In this document: positions 52,899-62,862 of the stretch, piece after piece | Position numbering within the stretch: position 1 is the first letter of the stretch | Layout of the letters: every line of letters begins with the position of its first letter | Assembly: GCA_017795005.1 (NCBI GenBank) | Contig: CP051242.1 | Span: 3,683,072 to 3,747,071 of the forward strand | Length of the DNA stretch: 64,000 bases | Origin: Balneolaceae bacterium | GTDB lineage: Bacteria > Bacteroidota > Rhodothermia > Balneolales > Balneolaceae | Reading direction: 5' to 3' | The notes under the pieces: generated by a model | Seen by the model: only the letters and a program-made list of their open reading frames with translations | What the model was told of the DNA's origin: nothing | Databases searched by the model: none | Position numbers and translations under genes: made by a program

Positions 52899-55070
52899 TT
52901 ACTTCTTACTCGCCAGATAAAATAACTGCATAATGCGTAGCTCATCGTAACCGATTTGTTTGTTCAGCAAATCGTAGACCGGACGGAGCATTAGCGGACT
53001 TTTCTCATCCATCGCCTTCATCACCTGATCGCGTTGTCGATCTGAAAGAGAGGATGCCTGCAACAACCCATCCAATCGAAGATCATTGCCCTCATCCAGA
53101 TATTTCTTTAAATGAGTAAGTATGGTGACTTCTTTCACACCGTGTTCTTCTGCAAGTAATTTAATGGATTCCCCTTCATTGAAGGCTTCCGCAACAATCT
53201 GGTGTTTTTCGGTTGCAGTCGTTTTTTTGATTTTCTTTTGAAGCGATTTCTGCCTCTCCATGATATCATGTTCGGCAGTAAAAGTTTTAATAATTCCTAT
53301 AAAAGAATCTCCAAATTTCTCCTTTTTTACTTTTCCAACTCCATATAAAGCCTCAAGCGCATCTTTATTCTGAGGAAAGTAATAAGCCATTTCTATGAGC
53401 GTAGTATCTGGAAAAATTGCATAAGGAGGCACATCATCAGCATCAGCAAGTTCTTTTCTCTTCACACGAAGTAATTCGAAAAGTTCTTCATTGTAGTTGT
53501 TCTCTACATCACTCGAAGTCCGGACAATAGTTTCTCCATCTATAGCTACATCGGTTCGATCCATAGTACCAAACACATTTTCATTTCCTTTCAATACCTG
53601 ATGTCCCCGATCTTCCATCACCAGTACTCCGTATTCTCCTTTGCTGATATAATTCTGACGGAGTAATAATCTGGATAATTGAGTCCACTGATCCTTCGAC
53701 CATTCCATTCCAATTCCATAAGTCGAAATCTGATCATGCTCGTGTTCCAAAACCTTCTGATTTTTCGAGCCGCGGAGAATATCAATTACATGTCCGGCAC
53801 CAAATGACTCTTCACTCTTGATCATACAGCTCATAAACTTTTGAGCCTGAATGGTCATGTCTTCTACATCATCATCAACCGACAAGCAGTTGTCGCACAT
53901 TCCGCATTCATCATTAGGATAGGTCTCTCCAAAATAATCGAGCAATGGTTTACGACGGCAATCTAACGATTCAAGATATTTTACCAATTCCTTTAAGTGA
54001 TTTTCAGCAACCTCTTTCTCATTACCGCTTTTCTGATTAATGAAATACTTAATCTTTTGAGTATCAGAATAACCAAAAAGAAGTATGCAATCAGATCGAA
54101 GACCATCACGGCCTGCACGACCTATTTGCTGGTAATAGGACTCAATATTTTGAGGCATATCGAAATGAACCACAAAACGAACATTCGGCTTGTTAATCCC
54201 CATCCCAAAAGCAATCGTTGCTACGATAATCCGAACGTCGTCTCTGATAAACTCTCTTTGATTGATAGACCGCTCTCTGGAATTCAATCCGGCGTGATAA
54301 GGCTTCACAGAATAGCCTTCCTGATCCAGTAAATACGCAAGTTCATCTACTTGTCTACGGGAAAAACAATAAATAATACCAGACTGGTTTTTTCGTGTAT
54401 ATAGAAAATCCAACAACTGATTTTCCGGGTCTTTTTTATCTGCGATTTTCAGAAAAAGATTACTACGATCAAAGCTTGAGATAAAGGCTTCCGAATCTGT
54501 TAGATTCAAACTTTGTTTGATGTCTTCCTGAACTCTTGGTGTAGCTGTAGCGGTAAGTGCTATACAAACTGCTTCAGGGAAATCCTTTCGAAATTCAGTC
54601 ATTTGTCGGTATTCCGGGCGGAAATCGTGTCCCCATTCCGAAATACAGTGCGCCTCATCAATGGTAAAGCAATCGATTTGGAGCTGTTTCAACATCTCCC
54701 TTGTACGGTCCATCATTAGAGTTTCCGGGGCTAAATACAGTAACTTGATATCGCCACGCATCACACGTTTAACATTATAATCATATTCTTCAGGACGAAG
54801 CGAGCTATTCAGATAAACAGCCGGTATATCGTATTCCCTGAGCTGTTCAACCTGATCTTTCATAAGTGAAATAAGGGGAGAAACAACAATCGTCATCCCT
54901 TCAAAAATCATGGCGGGAATTTGGTAGCAAAGCGATTTACCACCACCGGTTGGCATAATCACCAAGGCATCTTTCTTATCTAGTACCTGTGTAATTGCCG
55001 CTTCCTGCTGAAGTCGGAAGCTATCGTAGCCAAACGTCTCTTTTAAAATACTCTGCGCTCTATTTATCAC
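52899..55070 (-). CDS. recQ: ATP-dependent DNA helicase RecQ
   Basis: A 723-residue helicase. Motif I MPTGGGKSLCYQIP (about residues 39-52), DEAHCISEWGHDFRPEY (about 138-154), and QxxGRAGRDG (about 325-334) are intact. The zinc/RQC region follows (CRRKPLLDYFGE, CGMCDNC about 380-400) and an HRDC-like tail. It unwinds DNA during repair and recombination. The start is GTG at 55070, which sits inside the left inverted repeat of the GxxExxY unit and overlaps that gene's stop as GTGA. Confidence 0.95.
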   Translation of the reverse strand: MINRAQSILKETFGYDSFRLQQEAAITQVLDKKDALVIMPTGGGKSLCYQIPAMIFEGMTIVVSPLISLMKDQVEQLREYDIPAVYLNSSLRPEEYDYNVKRVMRGDIKLLYLAPETLMMDRTREMLKQLQIDCFTIDEAHCISEWGHDFRPEYRQMTEFRKDFPEAVCIALTATATPRVQEDIKQSLNLTDSEAFISSFDRSNLFLKIADKKDPENQLLDFLYTRKNQSGIIYCFSRRQVDELAYLLDQEGYSVKPYHAGLNSRERSINQREFIRDDVRIIVATIAFGMGINKPNVRFVVHFDMPQNIESYYQQIGRAGRDGLRSDCILLFGYSDTQKIKYFINQKSGNEKEVAENHLKELVKYLESLDCRRKPLLDYFGETYPNDECGMCDNCLSVDDDVEDMTIQAQKFMSCMIKSEESFGAGHVIDILRGSKNQKVLEHEHDQISTYGIGMEWSKDQWTQLSRLLLRQNYISKGEYGVLVMEDRGHQVLKGNENVFGTMDRTDVAIDGETIVRTSSDVENNYNEELFELLRVKRKELADADDVPPYAIFPDTTLIEMAYYFPQNKDALEALYGVGKVKKEKFGDSFIGIIKTFTAEHDIMERQKSLQKKIKKTTATEKHQIVAEAFNEGESIKLLAEEHGVKEVTILTHLKKYLDEGNDLRLDGLLQASSLSDRQRDQVMKAMDEKSPLMLRPVYDLLNKQIGYDELRIMQLFYLASKK

Positions 55071-55596
55071 TGATTTCTCTGATTGATAAGATTTTGATTT
55101 CCAGACTTTGAGTTAATAAATCGTTTTGGTCGCAAGCTTTCTTCTCCAAAATTGATTAATAATCCAACTTCCAAATTATAAGCCTTCAAATAGTTAAGAA
55201 CCTGATTAGCGTGTCTGCTATTTATCTCGGAAACAGCTTTTAGCTCAAGTACGACTTGCTCATTGATGATAAAATCCGCTCTTCTAGTCCCAATTTGTAT
55301 TCCATCATAATATACAGGCATTTCAACTTCTCTTGAAAAAGTAATTCCTGTCTTATTCATTTCATGAGCTAGACCTCTTTGATAAATAATTTCCGGATAT
55401 CCATTTCCGAGGTAGGCGTGTAACCTCATAGCACATCCAATAATATCTCCAGTAAGCCTGCTAAATTTATATTCTTTATTGACGATTGATCTCATAGCTC
55501 TTTAATTAGGATTAACCTTTTCAAATAATGAGATCAATTAAACCATCAGTCCTTACAATTTGTATTATAATCAGGTCAATCAGAGAAATCTGTGAT
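55066..55596. mobile_element. Inverted-repeat-bounded unit around a GxxExxY gene
   Basis: ATCACTGATTTCTCTGATTG (55066-55085) and the reverse complement of 55577-55596 match at 19 of 20 bases. They enclose one small gene, with no transposase. The arm next to recQ encodes the GxxExxY protein's last residues and the recQ GTG start codon. Confidence 0.6.
55067..55495 (-). CDS. GxxExxY family protein
   Basis: A 142-residue protein with the name-giving motif as GYPEIIY near residues 32-38 and a nuclease-like core (RADFIINEQVVLELKAVSE near 72-90) with the D-ExK pattern of the PDDEXK superfamily. Members are found as stand-alone genes and in intervening sequences; the role is unknown. Its stop TGA overlaps the recQ GTG start by 4 bases, and its last five residues are encoded by an inverted repeat. 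Confidence 0.85.
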   Translation of the reverse strand: MRSIVNKEYKFSRLTGDIIGCAMRLHAYLGNGYPEIIYQRGLAHEMNKTGITFSREVEMPVYYDGIQIGTRRADFIINEQVVLELKAVSEINSRHANQVLNYLKAYNLEVGLLINFGEESLRPKRFINSKSGNQNLINQRNQ

Positions 55597-55613
55597 CAAA
55601 AAGAGATAAAACG

Positions 55614-58442
55614 TTACTTACTCAAATACAAGCTCTTAAACTCATAAGGTTTTTTGAAATGTTCATCCTCAAAATCATCGGCAAAATAAATACTTTCGCC
55701 AGTGGACTTCATTTCAGGGCCCAATTCTTTTTTCACACCCGGAAATTTATCGAATGGAAATACCGGTTCTTTAATCGCCCAGTTTTTGAGCTTAGATTTT
55801 AAATCGAAGTCTTTGAGTTTGGCGCCCAGCATCACTTTAGTTCCGATGGCTGCCTCCGGAACCTGATTGGCTTTCGCAAGGAACGGTACCGTTCTGGTTG
55901 TTCTTGGATTGGCTTCAAGTACATACACTTTTTCGTCTTTTACTGCATATTGCACATTCAGAAATCCCTGGATCTTCATCGCCTCTGCAATGCGTTTCTG
56001 ATAAGATGCGATCGTATCCTGTACTTCCTGGCTCAATGAGTACGGTGGAAGTACAGCTGTAGAATCTCCGGAATGAACTCCTGCCGGCTCAATGTGCTGC
56101 ATCATTCCTGAAATATGAAGCTGGTCTCCATCATAAACCGAATCCACATCAACCTCAATAGCATGCTCCAGATATTTGTCGATCAGGAAAGCGTTTTCGG
56201 GATGAGTTTTCAGAATATTTGCTACATACTTTTCAAGTTCCTCCTGTTTTACAGCAATTCTCATTCCCTGCCCCCCAAGAACATAACTTGGGCGTATCAA
56301 TACAGGGTACCCGATTCTTTCCGCAATTTCGAGTGCGCCATCTACATTGGTTGCCGTTCCATATTGAGGAAAGGGGATATCAAGGCGAATAAGCAGATCA
56401 GAAAATTCTCCCCGATCTTCAGCAAAATCGATCATCTCAAAATCGGTACCGAAAATCTTGATACCGGCTTCCACAAAACGCTTACCAAGTTTAAGCGCGG
56501 TCTGTCCACCCACCTGAATAATCACTCCTTCTGCTTTTTCGTGCTCATAAATATCCAGCACCCGTTCCCAGTATACCGGTTCGAAGTACAGTTTATCCGC
56601 AATATCGAAATCGGTGGAAACAGTCTCCGGGTTACAGTTAATCATGATAGCTTCATAACCCATCTCCTTAGTTGCTAACGTGGCATGCACACAAGAATAA
56701 TCGAACTCGATTCCCTGTCCGATTCGATTCGGACCACTTCCAAGAATGATTACTTTCTTTTTGTCTGTAACAATGCTTTCATTCTCTCCTTCATAGGCAG
56801 AATAATAGTAAGGCGTTTGCGCCGGGAATTCTGCGGCACACGTGTCTACAAGTTTGAAGGAAGGCTTTAGTCCCAATTCCAATCGTTTAGCTCTTACCTC
56901 ATTTTCAGTAACTGTTGTGCCACTTTTGCTTGACAACCACGCTATTTGGGCGTCTGAAAAACCTGCCTGCTTTAATTCATAAAAATCATCTTTTGAAATT
57001 TCGTCCAGACTTTGACCTTCTGTTCGGTTTTCAAGAGAAACCATGTATCTAATTTGCTGAAGAAACCAAGCATCTACTTTAGTAATGTCTGCTATTTCTT
57101 CGACAGAAGCCCCAAGCTTGAACGCATTGCGAATCTGCATAGAACGGTCCCAATAAGGTTTCATCAGACGTTCCCGAACCTGTTTTCTATCAATTTCTTC
57201 ATATCCATCCGCTCCAAGACCGTCACGACCTACTTCCATACTTTGCCAGGCTTTATTCAAAGCTTCAGGAAAGTTTCTACCAATACTCATTACTTCGCCA
57301 ACAGCTTTCATCTGAGTTGATAACTCCTCATCCACGCCAGGAAATTTATCGAAGTTAAAACGAGGGACTTTACATACCACGTAATCAATGGAAGGTTCGA
57401 AACAGGCTGAAGTAGTTCCGGTTATTTGGTTCTTTAATTCGTCCAGTGTATAACCTACCGCTAATTTAGTAGCTACCTTTGCAATTGGATATCCAGTCGC
57501 TTTTGATGCCAGCGCAGAAGACCGACTCACCCTTGGGTTTATTTCAATGGCCACGAAACGGTCGCTTCCCGGTTCCATAGCAAACTGCACATTACATCCT
57601 CCGGCAAAGGTACCAATTGAACGCATCATCTTGATGGCTGCATCACGAAGTACCTGAAGTTGTTTATCCGTTAATGTTTGAGTCGGAGCTACCGTAACAG
57701 AATCGCCTGTATGAACACCCATAGGATCCATATTCTCAATGGAGCAAATAATGACCACATTGTCATTGGCATCTCTCAATAGTTCAAGCTCGTATTCTTT
57801 CCACCCAAAAATGGATTCTTCAATCAACACCGAATGAACTGGGCTCATTTCCAGTCCGCGAAGCACCATTTTATCGAAATCTTCTTCATTCCAAACAATT
57901 CCGCCTCCAGCTCCACCCATGGTAAAGGAAGGACGAATTACTATTGGTAGTCCACCTAATTCTTCTTTGATTTCTTTTGCGTCCAGAAGTGATTCTGCTT
58001 GCCGACTACGACATTGCATAATCCCAATTTCTTCCATCTTGTCGCGGAACAGCTGTCGGTCTTCTGTTAGTTCGACTGCATCAATATCAACACCAATAAT
58101 CTTGATTCCCCGCTCATCCCAGAAACCTTGTTTTTCTAAATCACGGCATAAATTTAAACCCGTTTGGCCACCCATTGTTGGAAGTACAGCGTCCGGTTTT
58201 TCTTTGTCCACAATTTCCCTGATCGAAGCTGTGGTCATAGGAAGCATATAAATGGCATCCGCCATGATTGGATCTGTCATTATAGTTGCCGGGTTCGAAT
58301 TGATAAGAACAATTTCATACCCTTCTTCCTGAAGTGAGCGGCAAGCCTGAGAACCTGAATAATCAAACTCACACGCTTGACCAATCACAATTGGTCCGGA
58401 TCCGATGATGAGAATTTTATGTATATCGTCGCGTCTTGGCAT
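55614..58442 (-). CDS. carB: Carbamoyl-phosphate synthase large subunit, without the MGS domain
   Basis: A 942-residue enzyme that makes carbamoyl phosphate from ammonia, bicarbonate and ATP for arginine and pyrimidine synthesis. Both ATP-grasp halves are present, each with a GSGP..IGQ..EFDYS segment (near residues 13-28 and 570-585). It ends shortly after PEMKSTGE (about 913-920), where E. coli CarB (about 1073 residues) continues with a C-terminal MGS-like allosteric domain. Shortened CarB is known in other Bacteroidota. The gene begins 12 bases after carA. Confidence 0.95.
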   Translation of the reverse strand: MPRRDDIHKILIIGSGPIVIGQACEFDYSGSQACRSLQEEGYEIVLINSNPATIMTDPIMADAIYMLPMTTASIREIVDKEKPDAVLPTMGGQTGLNLCRDLEKQGFWDERGIKIIGVDIDAVELTEDRQLFRDKMEEIGIMQCRSRQAESLLDAKEIKEELGGLPIVIRPSFTMGGAGGGIVWNEEDFDKMVLRGLEMSPVHSVLIEESIFGWKEYELELLRDANDNVVIICSIENMDPMGVHTGDSVTVAPTQTLTDKQLQVLRDAAIKMMRSIGTFAGGCNVQFAMEPGSDRFVAIEINPRVSRSSALASKATGYPIAKVATKLAVGYTLDELKNQITGTTSACFEPSIDYVVCKVPRFNFDKFPGVDEELSTQMKAVGEVMSIGRNFPEALNKAWQSMEVGRDGLGADGYEEIDRKQVRERLMKPYWDRSMQIRNAFKLGASVEEIADITKVDAWFLQQIRYMVSLENRTEGQSLDEISKDDFYELKQAGFSDAQIAWLSSKSGTTVTENEVRAKRLELGLKPSFKLVDTCAAEFPAQTPYYYSAYEGENESIVTDKKKVIILGSGPNRIGQGIEFDYSCVHATLATKEMGYEAIMINCNPETVSTDFDIADKLYFEPVYWERVLDIYEHEKAEGVIIQVGGQTALKLGKRFVEAGIKIFGTDFEMIDFAEDRGEFSDLLIRLDIPFPQYGTATNVDGALEIAERIGYPVLIRPSYVLGGQGMRIAVKQEELEKYVANILKTHPENAFLIDKYLEHAIEVDVDSVYDGDQLHISGMMQHIEPAGVHSGDSTAVLPPYSLSQEVQDTIASYQKRIAEAMKIQGFLNVQYAVKDEKVYVLEANPRTTRTVPFLAKANQVPEAAIGTKVMLGAKLKDFDLKSKLKNWAIKEPVFPFDKFPGVKKELGPEMKSTGESIYFADDFEDEHFKKPYEFKSLYLSK

Positions 58443-58454
58443 TTTTTAAATCTT

Positions 58455-59576
58455 TTAGGCGGTTACTGTCTTTTGTTCATTCATCAGATCAATAAACTGA
58501 TCGAATAGGTATGCTGAATCGTGTGGTCCGGGAGAAGCTTCAGGGTGATATTGAACTGAAAATCCCGGAAAATTCTTGAATCTCAACCCTTCCACCGTCT
58601 GATCATTCAGATTGATGTGTGTGATCTTAGCCACTTCAGGTTTTACACTACTTTCTGTAACTGCAAAACCATGATTCTGAGTTGATATTTCTACTAACCC
58701 TGTTTCCAGATTTTTTACCGGATGGTTGGCACCTCGGTGACCTACGAACATCTTTCCTACTTCAATTCCTTCGCTCATTGCCATAAGTTGGTGGCCCAGG
58801 CAGATTCCAAACAATGGCTTTCCGGTCGACTTTGCGTAATCAACAATCTCCAGTGCATATTCTCCGGTAGGATTCGGATCTCCGGGACCATTTGAGAAGA
58901 AGAACCCATCTGCGTCCCATGCTTTCACTTCTTCTAATGAAGCCTGCGCCGGAAATACTCTAAGTGTACATCCTCTGGCAATCAGGCTATTTATGATATT
59001 TTGTTTTATCCCATAATCAAACGCAGCAACTTTAAATTTTGACTCTCCTTCAGGTTGAAAGGTTTGAGCCTCAGAACGTGTGACTTTCGTAGCAAGCTCC
59101 AAACCTTCCATGTCGTCCCAGTCTTTTGCCATTTGTACCAGTTTATTTTCATCCAATTCTGTTGAGGAAATAACGGCATTCATTACCCCTTTCTCTCTGA
59201 TATGTCGAACAAGCGCTCTGGTATCTACACCAGAAATGCCAACAATCTCATTATCCTCAAGATATTCCTGCAGACTTCGGTCTGCCATTGGATTACTGAA
59301 TTCCCATGAAAATGCCCGGGTAATAATACCTGCCACCATCACTTTTCGGTGTTCATCATCTCTTGGCATGGTTCCATAATTACCAATGTGCGGATAGGTC
59401 ATCATCATCAGCTGTCCGTAGTAGCTTGGATCAGTAAAGATTTCCTGATAGCCGGTCATGCTTGTATTAAAGCATAATTCGCCTCCGGTAATACCTTTGT
59501 ATCCGACTGCCCAGCCGTGCGCTATCGTTCCATCACTTAATGCAAGGATGGCTTTTTTTCTTGGTTGAAGTGACAT
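58455..59576 (-). CDS. carA: Carbamoyl-phosphate synthase small subunit
   Basis: A 373-residue glutaminase subunit. The N-terminal CPSase domain begins KAILALSDGTIAHGWAVGY and the class I glutamine amidotransferase domain carries the catalytic Cys259 in GICLGHQLMAM, and a His-Glu pair in VQYHPEASPGPHD near residues 343-355. It feeds ammonia to CarB. Upstream lies a long, structured leader with a terminator inside an open reading frame that stops 2 bases before this ATG. Confidence 0.95.
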   Translation of the reverse strand: MSLQPRKKAILALSDGTIAHGWAVGYKGITGGELCFNTSMTGYQEIFTDPSYYGQLMMMTYPHIGNYGTMPRDDEHRKVMVAGIITRAFSWEFSNPMADRSLQEYLEDNEIVGISGVDTRALVRHIREKGVMNAVISSTELDENKLVQMAKDWDDMEGLELATKVTRSEAQTFQPEGESKFKVAAFDYGIKQNIINSLIARGCTLRVFPAQASLEEVKAWDADGFFFSNGPGDPNPTGEYALEIVDYAKSTGKPLFGICLGHQLMAMSEGIEVGKMFVGHRGANHPVKNLETGLVEISTQNHGFAVTESSVKPEVAKITHINLNDQTVEGLRFKNFPGFSVQYHPEASPGPHDSAYLFDQFIDLMNEQKTVTA

Positions 59577-59842
59577 GGTTAACTCTGTTTTCGGTTTTGT
59601 GAGTGTGTGCTGTATTGACCCACCCCTTTATCCCTTCCGATGGAGGGGAGACTCGTTGTTCTGTCAAGGAAATAAATCAACGTGTTTTCCTCTCCTTGGA
59701 GAGGAAACGAAGGTGAGGGTAATACATCAAAAAAAATCCGACTACGATACTCGCGTCGGATTTTTTGAAAATATGTTGAACTAAAAAAATGCATCAACTT
59801 TGCGATTGGTTTTTGGTTCGCTTGGTTGATATCTCAAAGCTA
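59577..59842 (-). promoter_or_regulatory. Structured carA leader with possible attenuator
   Basis: On the minus strand an open frame (first ATG 59794) runs to a TAA at 59579-59581, ending two bases before the carA ATG. It passes through a terminator-like hairpin (59728-59766), encoding a run with four Arg codons, and a second hairpin, TTTCCTCTCC/GGAGAGGAAA (59686-59707), that is part of an intergenic repeat. A TAGCTTTG element (59835-59842) could be the -7 site, without a clear -33 partner. Confidence 0.4.
59728..59766 (-). terminator. Terminator-like hairpin in the carA leader
   Basis: On the minus strand AAAAAATCCGAC pairs with GTCGGATTTTTT around a 12-base loop and is followed by a run of eight T in total. 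It stands about 150 bases before carA and 200 bases after the preceding gene. Confidence 0.6.
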
Positions 59843-59963
59843 TGGGTTGCTAACAATAAAATTGGTGTAAAAAGCTTTGTTGAAGTTTCATTAAGATAAG
59901 GAGTGAATAGATTCGATTCAATGTGAAACTAACTTACTTTTCCACAATTAATGCACATTATCT

Positions 59964-60305
59964 CTATTTAGCTTTTGATAAAGAACTAAACAAGCTCCCA
60001 GTCAACGTAGCTACTCCGCTTACCAATCCCCCCAGTATTCCCGTAATCAAAATCACCAGGTAAGGCGAACCTACTCCTAACATCTCGGCAATTCTGGTTG
60101 ATAAAATTCCAGCGTTTGCAAAATGAATATACAATGCCTGACCTCCCCAAAGTAAAAACAGAGCCAGAAATCCCCACCCGAAAGAAGCCCCTCCGTTTTT
60201 TTTGAATTGATACCCGAACATTAAACCAGGGATAGCAATGCTCCACCAAGGGAGAAACAGGTTTAGTAAAAAAGCGAGAATTAAGATTAATAGAGCTAAT
60301 AGCAT
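59964..60305 (-). CDS. Hypothetical membrane protein
   Basis: A 113-residue protein with four hydrophobic helices (about residues 2-20, 25-35, 43-62 and 82-106), small and Gly-rich (GWGFLALFLLWGG). I do not recognise a family. It lies on the minus strand between the penicillin acylase gene and the carA leader, and a palindrome separates it from the acylase gene. Confidence 0.55.
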   Translation of the reverse strand: MLLALLILILAFLLNLFLPWWSIAIPGLMFGYQFKKNGGASFGWGFLALFLLWGGQALYIHFANAGILSTRIAEMLGVGSPYLVILITGILGGLVSGVATLTGSLFSSLSKAK

Positions 60306-60322
60306 TTCTAAATTATGAATGT

Positions 60323-60370
60323 TAAATGCTCAATGTTAAATAAGGCGTACTATTTAACATTGAGCATTTA
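60323..60370. repeat. 20-bp-arm palindrome between co-directional genes
   Basis: Arms at 60323-60342 and 60351-60370 are perfectly complementary (they contain AAATGCTCAATGTTAAATA and its complement) around an 8-base loop. It sits between the acylase stop and the membrane protein start and could be a terminator or a repeat element. Confidence 0.6.
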
Positions 60371-60373
60371 GAA

Positions 60374-62791
60374 TTAATCATTGGTATTAAATTTTAAACT
60401 GTACTTATAATCCATTGGTGGTTCTTTATAAAAATTCAATTCATAAAGCTCTCCTGTTCGCCAGTTTTCTAACATAGAATCGTAATTCGGTGAACCCGGA
60501 TTTCCGGAAGCTCCTCCGGGATAAACTCCCCATCCTTTTACCTCAGGTCCTAGCTCTACCACCATTCTCCAGGAAGGCCCCCAGGTTCCTCTTGTTGCAT
60601 TAATGGATTCTGAGTTGCCACTTGAAAACAAGTTCTGAGCTCCAAAGCCTGGGATAAAGGCTATATGATCGACATCGTTGTTAATCACAACTCCCCAATT
60701 CCAGTTTTCTCCAAAATCTCCATAAGCGTTTGTTAGTTCTTCTACGGTCTCTTTGAATGCATCAGTTACTACTCTTTCTCTGGTTTCTATTTCTTCTGTT
60801 TCGATGTTATCAAAGAACTCTAAGTCTTCTTCTGCTTGTATTACTTCAACGAGCCGGTCGCGGGAAGGCCAGCGAAGAGAAGCATCTGTAGAATTGTACT
60901 CGTCACTCAAAATGGCATAATAGAAATTACTCCACCACCATCGGAAAATTCCCGGAGCTTTAAGATCAGAATTGTTGAAGAAATCCCATTTTTCAACTTC
61001 AGCAAGAATTTCCAGTTCAGCATCTGATAATCTTTCCCTGTTAATCCAGTCAACCATTTCCGGGAGTATCGTGGCCGCATGGTAGCTATAGTTATCCATT
61101 TGCATTTTCCGGATATCATCAGCTGTAATATCCTCCATTTCTTCTAACAACTCGTTAATTCTTCTTCCCCTCTCAAATGGTGCAGAATCATCGTCCAGAT
61201 AATAAGGATAATCTTCCGCAGCGGACTCCTGATTAGCTGAACTAACAAACCCTCTCTCTGGATTCTTAATATGAGGATTTTGTTCAAAAGGAATCCAACC
61301 CTGCCAGTCATAAAGCGGATCAGATCCATCACTTACCGTTCTTCCCTGATACTTCCACTTATTAGGTAGTTTTCCAGTTATCCAAATCCCTATATCTCCT
61401 TCAGAGTTAGCAAAAATAAAGTTTTGTGTAGGAGCAACATAATGAGAACCGGCTTCCCTGAAGTCTTCAAAAGTCTCCATTGTATTGAAACCGAAGAATG
61501 TTTTCAGATCATTGGATGGTTCATGTGCAATCCATCTCAATGCGTAGTACGAAGGGTTCCCTTCTTCATTAATTTCCGACTTGAACTCCGATACTGGTCC
61601 GTGATGAGTATAAAATACGGTATCTAACACCGTCTCTTCGCCTCTCACTATAATCTCCTCAATTCGCATGCTCGTAGGTTTCCATTCTCCATCATGCCAA
61701 TATTCTTGTTTTGAAGCATCTTTGAATCTGATTTCATACCAATCCATTACGTCTGTTCCGGAATTAGTTGTTCCCCACGCTGCTTTTTCATTATACCCGA
61801 CGATAACACCAGGACTACCTTGCAGTGAAACTCCATAGGTGTTGATACCCGGAGCATTTAGTTGTACTTCGTACCAAATAGATGGAAGAGTTAATCCGAG
61901 GTGCGGATCATTAGCAAGAATCGGATATCCGGATGCCGTCTTGCTTCCATCAACTGCCCAGTTATTGCTACCAACTCCTTCCGGGCGTTCAAACTCTTCT
62001 AACTCAAGAGCAAGCGCAGGTTCGAATATAGAATCCGGGGCCTGAACTGGAAGAGGTTCAAAATCCCATACTCTGGATGGAGGAATGATTGGATCGTTTA
62101 ATTCCGGTTTAATGGTGAAAAATTTTTCGATAAAATCGTCTCCAAAGAACATTGCGGTATTGCTTGTTCTCGCATCACTGTTCCCTCCGGCAAGAGTACG
62201 GGTCATATTTTTAAGTAGATGTGCCGTTTTAATGAGTTCCCATTCTTCAGGTTCAAAATCTAAAATCTTGTATTCTAAGGGATAATCTTTTGGAGAAAGG
62301 GATGAGATATATGCATTAACCCCATCTGAATACGCATTTAATGCCGACCAAATTTCCTGATCCTGCTTTATAAACTCGATTGCTTTCTCAGCTCCGTAAG
62401 GCATTCCTAATCTACGTGTACTTAAATCTCTGCTTAGAGTTCTTGATCCAAGTCTCTCAGAAAGTCGACCAGCTGCATCATAGGTTTGCATTTCCATTTG
62501 AAACAATCGGTCGCGGGCTGTTATGTAGCCTTGAACGAAATAGAGGTCATTTTTAGATTCTGCAAAAATGTGAGGCACTCTTCGCTCATCAAAATAAACT
62601 GACACCTCACCCTTTACTCCATCCAATAAAAACTCCGCAGATTGAGGCTCAGATAGTTCTGCATTAGCCCAGAAACCGGCATCCGGATCAAAAAACTTTC
62701 CCAATGGGGGAATTGAACCAAATTTGGTATTGAGTGAGATCGTAAGAACGATCAGTATTATCAGAGAAGTAACAGGCTTTAAAAAGCGCAT
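60374..62791 (-). CDS. Penicillin acylase family protein
   Basis: An 805-residue N-terminal-nucleophile hydrolase. An N-terminal hydrophobic segment (about residues 7-22) directs export. After the acyl-pocket part the precursor is expected to split before the nucleophile Ser275 in EGVGSNNWAVDGSKT. The KTASGYPILANDPHLGL element near residues 285-301 is typical of the family. It probably removes acyl groups from N-acyl compounds such as beta-lactams or acyl-homoserine lactones; the true substrate is unknown. Confidence 0.9.
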   Translation of the reverse strand: MRFLKPVTSLIILIVLTISLNTKFGSIPPLGKFFDPDAGFWANAELSEPQSAEFLLDGVKGEVSVYFDERRVPHIFAESKNDLYFVQGYITARDRLFQMEMQTYDAAGRLSERLGSRTLSRDLSTRRLGMPYGAEKAIEFIKQDQEIWSALNAYSDGVNAYISSLSPKDYPLEYKILDFEPEEWELIKTAHLLKNMTRTLAGGNSDARTSNTAMFFGDDFIEKFFTIKPELNDPIIPPSRVWDFEPLPVQAPDSIFEPALALELEEFERPEGVGSNNWAVDGSKTASGYPILANDPHLGLTLPSIWYEVQLNAPGINTYGVSLQGSPGVIVGYNEKAAWGTTNSGTDVMDWYEIRFKDASKQEYWHDGEWKPTSMRIEEIIVRGEETVLDTVFYTHHGPVSEFKSEINEEGNPSYYALRWIAHEPSNDLKTFFGFNTMETFEDFREAGSHYVAPTQNFIFANSEGDIGIWITGKLPNKWKYQGRTVSDGSDPLYDWQGWIPFEQNPHIKNPERGFVSSANQESAAEDYPYYLDDDSAPFERGRRINELLEEMEDITADDIRKMQMDNYSYHAATILPEMVDWINRERLSDAELEILAEVEKWDFFNNSDLKAPGIFRWWWSNFYYAILSDEYNSTDASLRWPSRDRLVEVIQAEEDLEFFDNIETEEIETRERVVTDAFKETVEELTNAYGDFGENWNWGVVINNDVDHIAFIPGFGAQNLFSSGNSESINATRGTWGPSWRMVVELGPEVKGWGVYPGGASGNPGSPNYDSMLENWRTGELYELNFYKEPPMDYKYSLKFNTND

Positions 62792-62807
62792 TCTTAATTT
62801 TAAATTA

Positions 62808-62852
62808 TGAATTTTGAATTATGTTGATTTAACATTCATAATTCAAAATTCA
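62808..62852. repeat. A+T-rich palindrome between co-directional genes
   Basis: TGAATTTTGAATTATG (62808-62823) and its complement at 62837-62852 form 16-base arms around a 13-base loop. Words such as AATTCAAAATT recur around it. It is the same class of element as at 6374-6409. Confidence 0.55.
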
Positions 62853-62862
62853 AAATTAATCA

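Noticed and set aside
56115..56678. 187-codon open frame on the plus strand
   Set aside because: It lies wholly antisense to carB, which has full family motifs; the antisense frame shows no recognisable domain.
59579..59797. 72-codon frame before carA as an ordinary protein gene
   Set aside because: Its middle is a dispersed CTCTCC-type repeat, and it has no convincing ribosome site; it is kept only as a possible leader in the attenuator hypothesis.
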